Source: CAZKXX01 sp964556705 (GTDB lineage: Bacteria > Acidobacteriota > Terriglobia > UBA7540). Taken from it: DNA of 44,543 nt. Both the position numbers and the translations under genes were made by a program. The notes beneath the pieces were generated by a model. That model saw only the letters and a list, made by a program, of their open reading frames with translations, was not told where the DNA came from and searched no databases. Position 1 is the stretch's first letter; the number at the start of each line of letters is the position of its first letter. The stretch covers positions 1 to 44,543 of the forward strand of contig CAZKXX010000019.1 of the NCBI GenBank assembly GCA_964556705.1, given 5' to 3'. This document shows, piece by piece, positions 24,958 to 32,413 of the stretch.

Positions 24958-25014
24958 GGGCAGGGGACTTGCATCCCCGCCGCCTCTGCGGCCATCCTTA
25001 TAGGGCAGGGGACT
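24958..25014. repeat. Pair of 12-bp direct repeats upstream of msrB
   Basis: GGGCAGGGGACT occurs at 24958-24969 and again at 25003-25014, 45 bases apart, in the 156-bp divergent region between the metallo-hydrolase and msrB. The copies could be binding sites for a regulator of both genes or a dispersed intergenic repeat. No clear promoter box accompanies them. Confidence 0.4.
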
Positions 25015-25078
25015 GGCGTGAAGGGCACGGGTCGCGCAGACCTCGCGCCGCCCTCATTAAATACCCAGAGGAGTTCCG

Positions 25079-25477
25079 ATGGCTGACCGCAAGGCCCGAC
25101 CGGAAGAAGACTGGAAGACCAAGCTGACGCCGGAACAGTATTACGTCACGCGCGAGAAGGGCACCGAGCGCCCGTTCACCGGCAAGTACTGGAACAACCA
25201 CGAGCCCGGCGTGTACCGCTGCGTCTGCTGCGGGGCAGAACTCTTTGATTCGGAGCGGAAGTTCGACTCCGGGACCGGCTGGCCGAGTTTCTGGGCGCCC
25301 CTCGAACGCAACAACATCCGCACCGAGAGGGATACGAGTTACTGCCTGGAACGCACTGAGGTCGTCTGCGCGCGTTGCGGGGCCCATCTCGGCCACGTGT
25401 TCGACGACGGGCCGAAGCCCACCGGCCTGCGCTATTGCATCAACTCGGCGGCACTGGACTTCGAAAAGAAGGAATGA
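25079..25477 (+). CDS. msrB: Peptide-methionine (R)-S-oxide reductase
   Basis: MsrB reduces methionine-R-sulfoxide in proteins, repairing oxidative damage in the cytoplasm. The length of 132 residues is normal. Structural zinc ligands are Cys48/Cys51 and Cys97/Cys100 (two CxxC pairs). The diagnostic FDSGTGWPSFW segment is at 62-72, GHVFDDGP at 105-112, and the catalytic residue is Cys120 in RYCINSAAL. The residue is a cysteine here, not selenocysteine. AGAGGAG lies before the ATG. It faces the redox group of genes on the opposite strand. The next gene, a fatty-acid hydroxylase, follows after 53 bases. Confidence 0.97.
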   Translation: MADRKARPEEDWKTKLTPEQYYVTREKGTERPFTGKYWNNHEPGVYRCVCCGAELFDSERKFDSGTGWPSFWAPLERNNIRTERDTSYCLERTEVVCARCGAHLGHVFDDGPKPTGLRYCINSAALDFEKKE

Positions 25478-25530
25478 AAACGGATCGCGACCGGCAGTCT
25501 GGCGCGTCCCGCAAAAGCGAGTGAAGACCG

Positions 25531-26148
25531 ATGGCGACGGAGTTTGCGTTTGACCGCGAAGCGCTGGCCGTCGGCCAGCGAGTCAAGCGCCTCAACGCGC
25601 TGACCGCGACGGCGTTCGGCGGCGCGCTCACGCTGGTTGCGGCGGTTCTTGCTCCGGCCGGCCCGCTGCTCTGGCTGGCGGGCCTGCTGCTCGGCGCGCT
25701 TTACGCCAACGCCTTCGAATACGCGCTGCACCGGTTCGTGCTGCACGCGCCGGAAAGCGCGATACCCCATCAGCACGACGTCCACCACAGGAGCTGGGGA
25801 CGGCCCGACGAACCGCTCTACATCAACTTCACGCGGCGCCCCGGGGTGGTCGTCCTGCTTTTTTCCGTGAACGGGCTGCCCGTGCTGGGGCTCGAAGCGA
25901 TGTTCAGAACGGGACTGGCGGCGGGAGTCCTGGCGGCCTTCACCCTCTATTTCATCAGCTACGAAGAAATCCACTGGCGCATTCACGCCGGCGGTCTGCC
26001 GCGCTGGCTGGAGTTTTCGCGCCGGCACCACCTGGCGCATCATGCGGGAGAAGACGGCCGCTACAACGTCTGGCTGCCGTTGTGGGACCGAGTGGCAGGA
26101 AAGTTCCAGCGTCTTGCGCGGCGCTTCGGCCGCCGCAACGTTCCGTAG
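25531..26148 (+). CDS. Fatty acid hydroxylase/sterol desaturase superfamily protein
   Basis: This 205-residue integral membrane di-iron oxygenase of the fatty acid hydroxylase/carotene hydroxylase superfamily hydroxylates or desaturates a lipid using O2. Histidine clusters are LHRFVLH (67-72), HQHDVHH (80-86), a region EEIHWRIH near 148-155 and RRHHLAHH near 165-172. About four hydrophobic segments are present (33-60 and 105-145 are the clearest). The gene is short for the family but contains all the histidine boxes. It ends two bases before the convergent acyl-CoA reductase gene, a close pairing that suggests both act on fatty chains. Confidence 0.85.
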   Translation: MATEFAFDREALAVGQRVKRLNALTATAFGGALTLVAAVLAPAGPLLWLAGLLLGALYANAFEYALHRFVLHAPESAIPHQHDVHHRSWGRPDEPLYINFTRRPGVVVLLFSVNGLPVLGLEAMFRTGLAAGVLAAFTLYFISYEEIHWRIHAGGLPRWLEFSRRHHLAHHAGEDGRYNVWLPLWDRVAGKFQRLARRFGRRNVP

Positions 26149-26150
26149 CT

Positions 26151-28559
26151 TCAGCCCGCCGCGCGGGCTTCCGCAGCGTCCCTTCCGGAAGCCTCGCTGT
26201 ACAAGTAGAAGGTCCTTTTCGGCCGGCTTTCCAGCGGCCGGCCTTCGATGAGCGGATACGACCACTTCCGCAGCGCCGGGACGTGGATATTGATCCAGTA
26301 TTCCCACCAGTCAATCGAGTGCGCGTCGTAGCCGAACGCGGCGCGTTCTTCCGGCGGCAGGGCCGCGGAGAGAATCTCCACGTTCAGCGCCTCGAAGACG
26401 TGCTCGTTGTGCAGGATGAAGGGCTCGTAGAGCTCGATGAGCTTTTCGACGCGTTCGAGGTCGCGCTCGCGTTTCATCAGCGGGCCCTGCACGAAACGGA
26501 GCGGCGGGCTGGCACGCCGCAGCGCGCGCACCACGGCCTTCTGCCCGGGCGCGGAGAATTTCCGATAACGCTCCTTGGAGACCGGAATGGTATCGAACTG
26601 CGCGCGCAGCCAGTGTTCGAGCCCCTCCTGCGCGCGGTAGTGTTTGCGGTGCGCGAGACAAGTAAGCTCGATCGAGCGCCCCATGTCGCACGGGTTGCAC
26701 GCCGAAGTAGCGAGCTGATAGAGCCGCTCGTGCCGCCGTTGCGCGAGCGCCGCGGAGATCAGGAACATTCCCCGGCACACCAGGTCCACGGGAATCAGGT
26801 CGAGGCACTTCCGCTCGTTGGAGGGGAGCTGCCGGAAAAAAGTTCCGAGCAGGTAGGAAAGCGGCGCCGACGTGTTGACGCCTTCGTTCCAGCCGCGGAA
26901 GGGGTGTTCGATCGAGGACTCGACAATTGAAGGGCGGACGATCGTGACGGGCAAGTCGCCGCCGCGCCGGAGGATGAGGGATTCCGCCAGGCTCTTCGTG
27001 AACGTGTAGGTGTTCGGCCAGCCCAGTTCGCGGGCGCGCCGCAGACCCGCTTCGACCATCTGGTTTCGCAGCCAGCGCGTGCGGTACTTGCCGACGTGTG
27101 ACTCGAGCGCGTCTCCGGCCAGCTTCTTCGTCCCGCTCTTCTCGCGCGCCAGGCGGCGAAGGTCTTCCGTGACGTCGGCGCCTGCGGCGCGTTCCTCGAT
27201 CTGGCGGACCAGCGCGCGGAGGCTCTCGTGCTCGAGTTCGGGGTCGAAGTCGGGCGCGCGCGCGGGCGTGTAGTCCGGCTGGAGTTCTTCGGTCACGCGG
27301 CCGTCGCGCGCGCCGATCACGTAGCACGTCGAGAGGTGCAGCAGCGCCGCGCGCGGGCATCCCCGCAGGAAGTCGAGCAGGTGGACGGTACCGTCCACGT
27401 TGATGGCGAGCGCGGTCCGCAGGTCGGGATTGAAGTCGGTCAAACCCGCGCTGTTGATGATGAGGTCGAGTTCCTTTTCCAGACGCGCGCGGACATCCGG
27501 CTCGAGCCCCAGGCCCGGGCGCGTCACGTCGCCTTCCACCACCTCCACGCGCTCGCGGAGGAAGTCGGCGAGGCGGCTTCCGTAGCGCTCGTGGAAAGGC
27601 TCGAAGAGTGGAGACTCTTCGATGATTTTCTCGAAGCGGCGCAAGGCGCTCGCCGTGCGCTGCCGCCGGATGAGCAGATACACCTTGCCGAGTTCGGGCA
27701 GGTCCCACAGGGCTTTCGCCAGCCACACTTTTCCAATGAATCCCGTGCAGCCGATGAGCAGAATGTTTTTTCCCTGGAGCGCCTTGCGGACGGAAAGCTC
27801 GGAGACCTTCCGGTGCGGCTCAAAGAGTACCGCGGCGTGGCGCGGCGGCTCGACTCGGCGCGCGGCGGGGACCACAGCTTCTTCCAGCGTGGGCACGCTC
27901 TTCGGAATGCCCAGGCGCGCCGCGAGTTTTTCCGGAGCGATTCTTCCCTCCGCGGGCGAAAACAACGGCCGCCCGATCAGGCCGCGCGGCGGAACAACGG
28001 GTTCGAGCAGGCGCCCTGTCGCTGCGCGATCGCGGAATTCCAGCCGGTTGGCGATGATCGAAGTGACGCCGAGGTGTTGCGCGAGCGGCCGCACCACGTG
28101 TTCCAGGGAGTGGCTCACCAGCACCACCTGCTCGCCCCGTGCCCGCGCCTGATGGAGCGCTTCCACGCCTCGCGGTTTCAGCCGCGGTTTCACAACGTAC
28201 TGGAAATACTCTTCTCCCAGAAGGTCCAGCCGGTCGCGCGTCACACGGCGAAGGAGAGTGTGCAGCACGCGCGTGGCGAAGGTGCGATGGACGGCATACA
28301 GAATCGGCAGGACGAAGGCCAGAAACGCCACGGTCAGCCGTCGCACCCAGCGCCCGGAAAATGTCTGCGAATGCCAGGAAAAAAAAGCCGCGGCGCGCAC
28401 CGAGCTCAGGTCGGCGAGCGGGCCTTCCACCTGCCAGTAGGTCCGGGTTGGAGAAGAGTCCGTCAAGTTTCGAAGCCCGCCGGCGCGGGCTGGGTGCTGA
28501 GTTTCCGGTTGGGAATCAGGATTCAAATCATATGTCACGCCCGCAGACGTTTCAAGCAA
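26151..28559 (-). CDS. Fatty acyl-CoA reductase with N-terminal degenerate HAD domain
   Basis: This is an 802-residue fusion. Residues about 40-195 resemble a HAD-IB phosphatase: the motif II region VVLVSHSLEHVVRPLAQHLG is kept and the tail ANRLEFRDRAATGRLLEPVV matches. But the motif I aspartates are gone (AFFSWHS where DxDxT is expected), so catalysis is unlikely. Residues about 260-640 are a Male-sterility-type reductase: Rossmann GCTGFIG at 270-276, Ser410, and YTFTK (Tyr518/Lys522). A C-terminal helical region follows. Relatives reduce fatty acyl-CoA or acyl-ACP to fatty alcohol. The start given is TTG 28557-28559 with GGGG upstream; GTG 28538 and later codons are possible. The product could supply alcohols for wax or ether lipids. 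Confidence 0.85.
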   Translation of the reverse strand: MLETSAGVTYDLNPDSQPETQHPARAGGLRNLTDSSPTRTYWQVEGPLADLSSVRAAAFFSWHSQTFSGRWVRRLTVAFLAFVLPILYAVHRTFATRVLHTLLRRVTRDRLDLLGEEYFQYVVKPRLKPRGVEALHQARARGEQVVLVSHSLEHVVRPLAQHLGVTSIIANRLEFRDRAATGRLLEPVVPPRGLIGRPLFSPAEGRIAPEKLAARLGIPKSVPTLEEAVVPAARRVEPPRHAAVLFEPHRKVSELSVRKALQGKNILLIGCTGFIGKVWLAKALWDLPELGKVYLLIRRQRTASALRRFEKIIEESPLFEPFHERYGSRLADFLRERVEVVEGDVTRPGLGLEPDVRARLEKELDLIINSAGLTDFNPDLRTALAINVDGTVHLLDFLRGCPRAALLHLSTCYVIGARDGRVTEELQPDYTPARAPDFDPELEHESLRALVRQIEERAAGADVTEDLRRLAREKSGTKKLAGDALESHVGKYRTRWLRNQMVEAGLRRARELGWPNTYTFTKSLAESLILRRGGDLPVTIVRPSIVESSIEHPFRGWNEGVNTSAPLSYLLGTFFRQLPSNERKCLDLIPVDLVCRGMFLISAALAQRRHERLYQLATSACNPCDMGRSIELTCLAHRKHYRAQEGLEHWLRAQFDTIPVSKERYRKFSAPGQKAVVRALRRASPPLRFVQGPLMKRERDLERVEKLIELYEPFILHNEHVFEALNVEILSAALPPEERAAFGYDAHSIDWWEYWINIHVPALRKWSYPLIEGRPLESRPKRTFYLYSEASGRDAAEARAAG

Positions 28560-28577
28560 GTCCCCGCAAAGCCGCGG

Positions 28578-29012
28578 TCAGGCCGCCGTCAACTGCGTTG
28601 TGCAGTGCGGGCAACGCGTGGCGCGAAGCGAAATGGTCGAAATACAGAAGGGACACTCGCGCGTCGTCGCTTCGGCGGGAGGCTGGCGCCGCATCCGATT
28701 GACTTGGCGGACCAGGAGAAATACCGCGAAGGCTACGATGACGAAGTCGAGGACGTGATTGAGGAATATCCCGTAGTTCAGGGTCGGCGCGGCGGCGGTC
28801 TGCGCCTCGGCGAGCGTGGCGTAGTCCTGGCCGGACAGGTCCAGGAAAAGGTTTGAGAAATCTATCTTTCCGAGAAGCAGTCCGACCGGCGGCATCAGGA
28901 TGTCGTTGACGAAGGAAGTGACGATCCTTCCGAACGCGACACCCAAAATGATTCCGACGGCCATGTCGAGCACGTTGCCCCGCATGGCAAATTCCTTGAA
29001 TTCTTTCAGCAT
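28578..29012 (-). CDS. mscL: Large-conductance mechanosensitive channel
   Basis: MscL opens under membrane tension to release solutes during osmotic downshock. The 144-residue protein has TM1 at about 15-45 with the conserved VLDMAVGIILGVAFG and FVNDILMPPVGLLLG segments, and TM2 at about 82-103. The C-terminus carries a small zinc-ribbon-like tail (Cys120/Cys123 and Cys134/Cys137) in place of the usual helical bundle, a variant seen in some phyla. It ends 19 bases before the reductase fusion starts on the same strand. Confidence 0.96.
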   Translation of the reverse strand: MLKEFKEFAMRGNVLDMAVGIILGVAFGRIVTSFVNDILMPPVGLLLGKIDFSNLFLDLSGQDYATLAEAQTAAAPTLNYGIFLNHVLDFVIVAFAVFLLVRQVNRMRRQPPAEATTRECPFCISTISLRATRCPHCTTQLTAA

Positions 29013-29330
29013 GAGAGTTCACCTTTTCTTCCCTGACGGGGATGCGAACGGGCCGGCCGGGCATGTGGAGTGGGGGACCCGAAAAGCGCGGGAGGGCCGT
29101 GCGCTCCCTCGACCGGCACCGGGAAGAATTTACAGTAAGCTGCGTCAGAGTTTCAAATTGCACAGATGACAACCCCGCCGGCAACGTGAAGCCGGACAAG
29201 AAGATTCGAAGACTGCCAATTGGCAGCCTTCATGCATCCAAACCCTGTGAAACCGCTACACGGCCGGTGAAAGACTGAAGACAGGGCGCACCGGCTGCGG
29301 AGTTTCCACACCGGATTAGGGAGGAAAACC
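29013..29330. promoter_or_regulatory. 318-bp divergent leader with palindrome and stem-loops
   Basis: There is no gene here. A perfect 14-bp palindrome CTGCCAATTGGCAG lies at 29213-29226 and is a candidate operator. A hairpin CCGGC-N8-GCCGG lies near 29178-29195, and a CCGGTG...CACCGG stem lies about 60-90 bases before the downstream ATG. GGGAGGAAAACC precedes the 29331 start. The block resembles a structured leader, but I could not match it to a known riboswitch class. Confidence 0.5.
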
Positions 29331-30218
29331 ATGCGAAATCGTCTGTTTGTTTCGTGGGTTGCTTCGGCTCTGCTCGTGGCGCTTCCGCAACTCGCGTATT
29401 CGCAGAGACAGCCTCAGGACCCGCGGCGCGAGGAACCGCCGCAGGAGCGGCCGCAGCCGGCTCCGGCGCCGGAGAGACCCGGGAAGAGCGATGAATTTGC
29501 GAGCATCCGCTCGGGCACGAAACTCACCGCCGAACTCGAGTCCACGGTGGATGCCGGCACCGCCAAGCCGGGCGATGAAGTCACCGCGCGGGTGACGAAG
29601 GACGTCAAGCAGGATGGAAAGGTCGTCATTCGGAAGGGCGACCGGCTGAAAGGCCGCGTCACAGAAGTCCAGTCGAGTGCCGCCAGCGAAGCGGGCTCGA
29701 AAATTTCCGCCGCGTTCGATCGTGTCCTGCGTGGAGACGCGGAGCACCATCTGAACGCGGTGGTCACTTCAGTTGTTTCGACGCCCGCTGAGAAGCGCGC
29801 GCCCGAGCCTCGGACGGACCGCGAGCCGATGACCGCTCCGCCGGTTCCGCGCGGCGGAGGCGCTTCGGCTTCCGGAGGCCTGCTGGGCGGCGTCGCCTCG
29901 ACGGTCGGCGGGACGGCGGGGAGCGTCGGTTCCGGCGTCAGCGCCACGACTTCGGGCGCGATTGGCGCCGCGGGTTCGGCCGCTCAAACTGCCGGCGGTT
30001 CGGTCAACGCCGCCAGTGAGACGGCGATTGGCGCAACCACCAGCGCCGCAGTTGCCACTCCGCGACGCGCCATCCGCCTGGATTCTCAGGCGAACGCGCA
30101 AGGCAACGCGGGAGTGAATTCCGTTCTCAGCACCCGGGAGGGTAATTTGCGGCTGGAATCAGGCACGCGGATGGAGTTTCGCGTGGAAGGAGAAGCGAAA
30201 GCGCAGGCCAAGAAGTAG
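29331..30218 (+). CDS. Secreted hypothetical protein with Gly/Ala-rich tail
   Basis: This is a 295-residue protein. A signal peptide spans residues 1-24 (hydrophobic core LLVALPQLAYSQ). A Pro/Glu-rich linker spans about 25-55. A compact beta domain lies at about 58-150, with IRSGTKLTAELESTVDAGTA and KVVIRKGDRLKGRVTEV. A low-complexity Gly/Ala/Ser/Thr tail of about 80 residues follows, and finally a short beta end (NLRLESGTRMEFRV). The middle domain recurs, in my recollection, in acidobacterial exported proteins, and the two repeated halves look like a small beta-barrel. The function is unknown. The leader upstream is long and structured. A bidirectional terminator follows. Confidence 0.8.
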   Translation: MRNRLFVSWVASALLVALPQLAYSQRQPQDPRREEPPQERPQPAPAPERPGKSDEFASIRSGTKLTAELESTVDAGTAKPGDEVTARVTKDVKQDGKVVIRKGDRLKGRVTEVQSSAASEAGSKISAAFDRVLRGDAEHHLNAVVTSVVSTPAEKRAPEPRTDREPMTAPPVPRGGGASASGGLLGGVASTVGGTAGSVGSGVSATTSGAIGAAGSAAQTAGGSVNAASETAIGATTSAAVATPRRAIRLDSQANAQGNAGVNSVLSTREGNLRLESGTRMEFRVEGEAKAQAKK

Positions 30219-30232
30219 CTTCGTCACTGCTC

Positions 30233-30290
30233 AACGAGGCGGAAGGGCCGGAAGTTCCGCTCGCGCGGGTTCCGGCCCCTTCATCTCGTT
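30233..30290. terminator. Bidirectional hairpin terminator between convergent genes
   Basis: The sequence forms AAGGGCCGGAA...TTCCGGCCCCTT with an outer AACGAG...CTCGTT pair, a long GC-rich hairpin between the two stop codons at 30218 and 30299. The T-run is weak, so termination could be Rho-assisted. Confidence 0.6.
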
Positions 30291-30298
30291 CCCGGTAG

Positions 30299-32194
30299 TT
30301 ACTGACAAACGGGATTCTCAACTACAAACCACCGTTGGCCTTCCAGGAAGGTTTGGTTTCCGTTGGTCTCGAGCCGGTAGGTGAGGGTCTCCCCATTCGT
30401 CAGCCGCAGCACGAGCGAGACTCCGCCGCCAAGCGCCGCCACCTCCCAACGGCCGTCCCCACTCAGCGGGCCGCCGCTGGTACCATGTCCGAACCCGCCC
30501 TGCGTGTCGAAAGCTATCTGCGATTGGCTGGTTCCCTGGAACGTCCCGTCACTGCAAAGGTAAATGTTGCGCTCCGTGCTCTCGAAGTGCGATCCCGTCA
30601 CGCCGGAGTCCCGGTTGCTCCTCAAGTAGGTGAGCCTTCTTCCTCGCAGCCGCTGCGTCCAGGCCTGGATTTCTCCGGACATTTCCGGCTTCGAAAACTG
30701 CATGCTCCGCGCGATGCCTTCCGCCAGTTGGGCGTGCTGCGGGCCATAGCTGGAAGCCTCGGTCCCGGCCATGATCAGCACGCCGCCGCCGAACGGCGAG
30801 AGCACCGCGACGATGCGCCCGCGGGCCTGTTTCCCTTGCATGTGGCCCCCATAGTCGGCGGCGATGATGTTGTTGGCGAGGGGCGTGGGCTGGCCGCTGA
30901 CCATCAGTTGGCCGTCCTGTCCCTGGTAAAGTGGCTCACTCGCCGAGGCCATCACTTCCTGCACGCTGCTGAACGTGTGAGGCGTGATGATGACCATGCC
31001 GGGAATCGTGTCGTGGCCGAGCATGTGAACGTTCTGCTGCTTCTGATGTTTCCATCCGGCGGGCACAGTGAAGCGGAGGCCCAGCGCCGGGTCACTCACC
31101 GACTGGCCGCCGGTGATCGGCTGCGCGGCCGCGCCCCCGCCTGCGGCGGGCGGGGCGCCGCCACTGCCTCCGAGCGGATTGGCGGGTGCGGCCGCCGGGC
31201 CGCCGCCCTGCTTCTGAAGCTGATACGTCGTCCCGCCCGTCGAGAACGACAGGCCGGATCCCTGGAGCGACGCCGTAAAGTCGAAGCTGCCCGCGCCGGT
31301 GGTGAACTTGCCGCGCAGCGAACGCCCGTCGGGACTCTGTGCTGTGGCGGCAAAAGTCTGTCCCTGAAACTGAATCTGTCCCTGATACTGTCCGCCGCCG
31401 CCCTGGAGTTGAAGTCTCAGCTTGTCGTTGGCAAAGGTGCCGACGAACGGGTCGCCCGCCGGGACCGCCGCGCCGCCCGCCTCGCCGCCAACCCGCGGAT
31501 AAACCAGCATCTGAGCGTTGTCAAGGCTGCCGTCCTTGGGAGCGATGGCCAGCCCCATGCCTCCGGCCGAGGGCTGTAGCTTGATCATCAGCTTGTTGCC
31601 GTTCGGCGCCGCGACGGCTCCAATGGCCGTGTTCGTGGCGCCCACTTTAACGGCGTCGATGCTTAGTACATTGCCGTTTTCCGCCGTCAGCGTACCCGTC
31701 ACCCGGCCCTGTGCGTCCTCTTGCAGGGTAAACGTCATGTTTCCGCCGCCGGGCGGCGCCTTGAACGTTCCGGAAAAGCTGCCGCCCGCCGCCGCGGGCC
31801 CCCTGGCCGGCGCTCCGCCGGAAGCGCCGCCTCCTTGCCGCGCGAACGGGAAGGACTGGGCGTTGGCCATGTCCGGCTTGTTGTCCGACGTCACCGGGAT
31901 CATCGTGTAAACGAGCTGCTCGCCCTGGAAGCGCAGGCTGAAGAGAGTGCTCCCTTGTGCGATGGCCGCAATCCCGAGGACTTGATCGCCGTTAACCGTC
32001 CCTTTCAGGGTTGCCTGCGAACCGTCCGTCATTGTGATCTGGCCCCGGACGTTTCCGCTGCCGTCCTGCTGGACGGTCAGCGTCGTCGAGCCTTCACCAT
32101 CCTGGAGGATGTAAGTTCCCGAAAAATTCTGCGCGCGCGCGGAAAGCGCGACGCACAACACGGCCGCGAAAACCGCGAAGATGCCGCGTGCCAT
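30299..32194 (-). CDS. Secreted protein with three tandem beta-repeat domains
   Basis: This is a 631-residue exported protein with a signal peptide (residues 1-22, ending SARAQ). Three related repeats begin FSGTYILQDG (about residue 24), FSGTFKAPPG (about 137) and FVGTFANDKL (about 245); each is followed by a T/Q-rich strand and a G-x-x-G-Q/T-I/L turn. Gly/Ala-rich linkers join them. The C-terminal half (about 365-631) reads as a further domain (LRFTVPAGWKHQ and SSVQEVMASASEPL) and ends in a cysteine-containing segment (LCSDGTF, NPVCQ). It has no enzyme motif. The ATG at 32194 has GGAGAGGAAAACG upstream, and the longer open frame is not used. Its role may be surface or periplasmic binding; this is a guess. 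Confidence 0.8.
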   Translation of the reverse strand: MARGIFAVFAAVLCVALSARAQNFSGTYILQDGEGSTTLTVQQDGSGNVRGQITMTDGSQATLKGTVNGDQVLGIAAIAQGSTLFSLRFQGEQLVYTMIPVTSDNKPDMANAQSFPFARQGGGASGGAPARGPAAAGGSFSGTFKAPPGGGNMTFTLQEDAQGRVTGTLTAENGNVLSIDAVKVGATNTAIGAVAAPNGNKLMIKLQPSAGGMGLAIAPKDGSLDNAQMLVYPRVGGEAGGAAVPAGDPFVGTFANDKLRLQLQGGGGQYQGQIQFQGQTFAATAQSPDGRSLRGKFTTGAGSFDFTASLQGSGLSFSTGGTTYQLQKQGGGPAAAPANPLGGSGGAPPAAGGGAAAQPITGGQSVSDPALGLRFTVPAGWKHQKQQNVHMLGHDTIPGMVIITPHTFSSVQEVMASASEPLYQGQDGQLMVSGQPTPLANNIIAADYGGHMQGKQARGRIVAVLSPFGGGVLIMAGTEASSYGPQHAQLAEGIARSMQFSKPEMSGEIQAWTQRLRGRRLTYLRSNRDSGVTGSHFESTERNIYLCSDGTFQGTSQSQIAFDTQGGFGHGTSGGPLSGDGRWEVAALGGGVSLVLRLTNGETLTYRLETNGNQTFLEGQRWFVVENPVCQ

Positions 32195-32413
32195 CGTTTT
32201 CCTCTCCTCCCGGGCGGCGTGAGAAATGGCGGGTTTCTCGAACCCGAGACGTCGCCCCTGTTTTTTCCGTTGGCTGAGCCCGGAAACGCTGGCAAAAATC
32301 CTATCAGCCCTCGCCAGCGCTGTCCACACTGTTTCGCGCGGGTGTTTCCTCCCGCGCCGAATCGCGGTGGCGACGGAAGAGGCGGTTCCCCGCGTGTTTG
32401 CAGCGGGCAGCGT

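Noticed and set aside
29150..29330. Cyclic-di-GMP (GEMM-I) riboswitch before the 29331 gene
   Set aside because: Some fragments resemble the motif, but the conserved GCAAAGCC-type core and tetraloop receptor could not be found.
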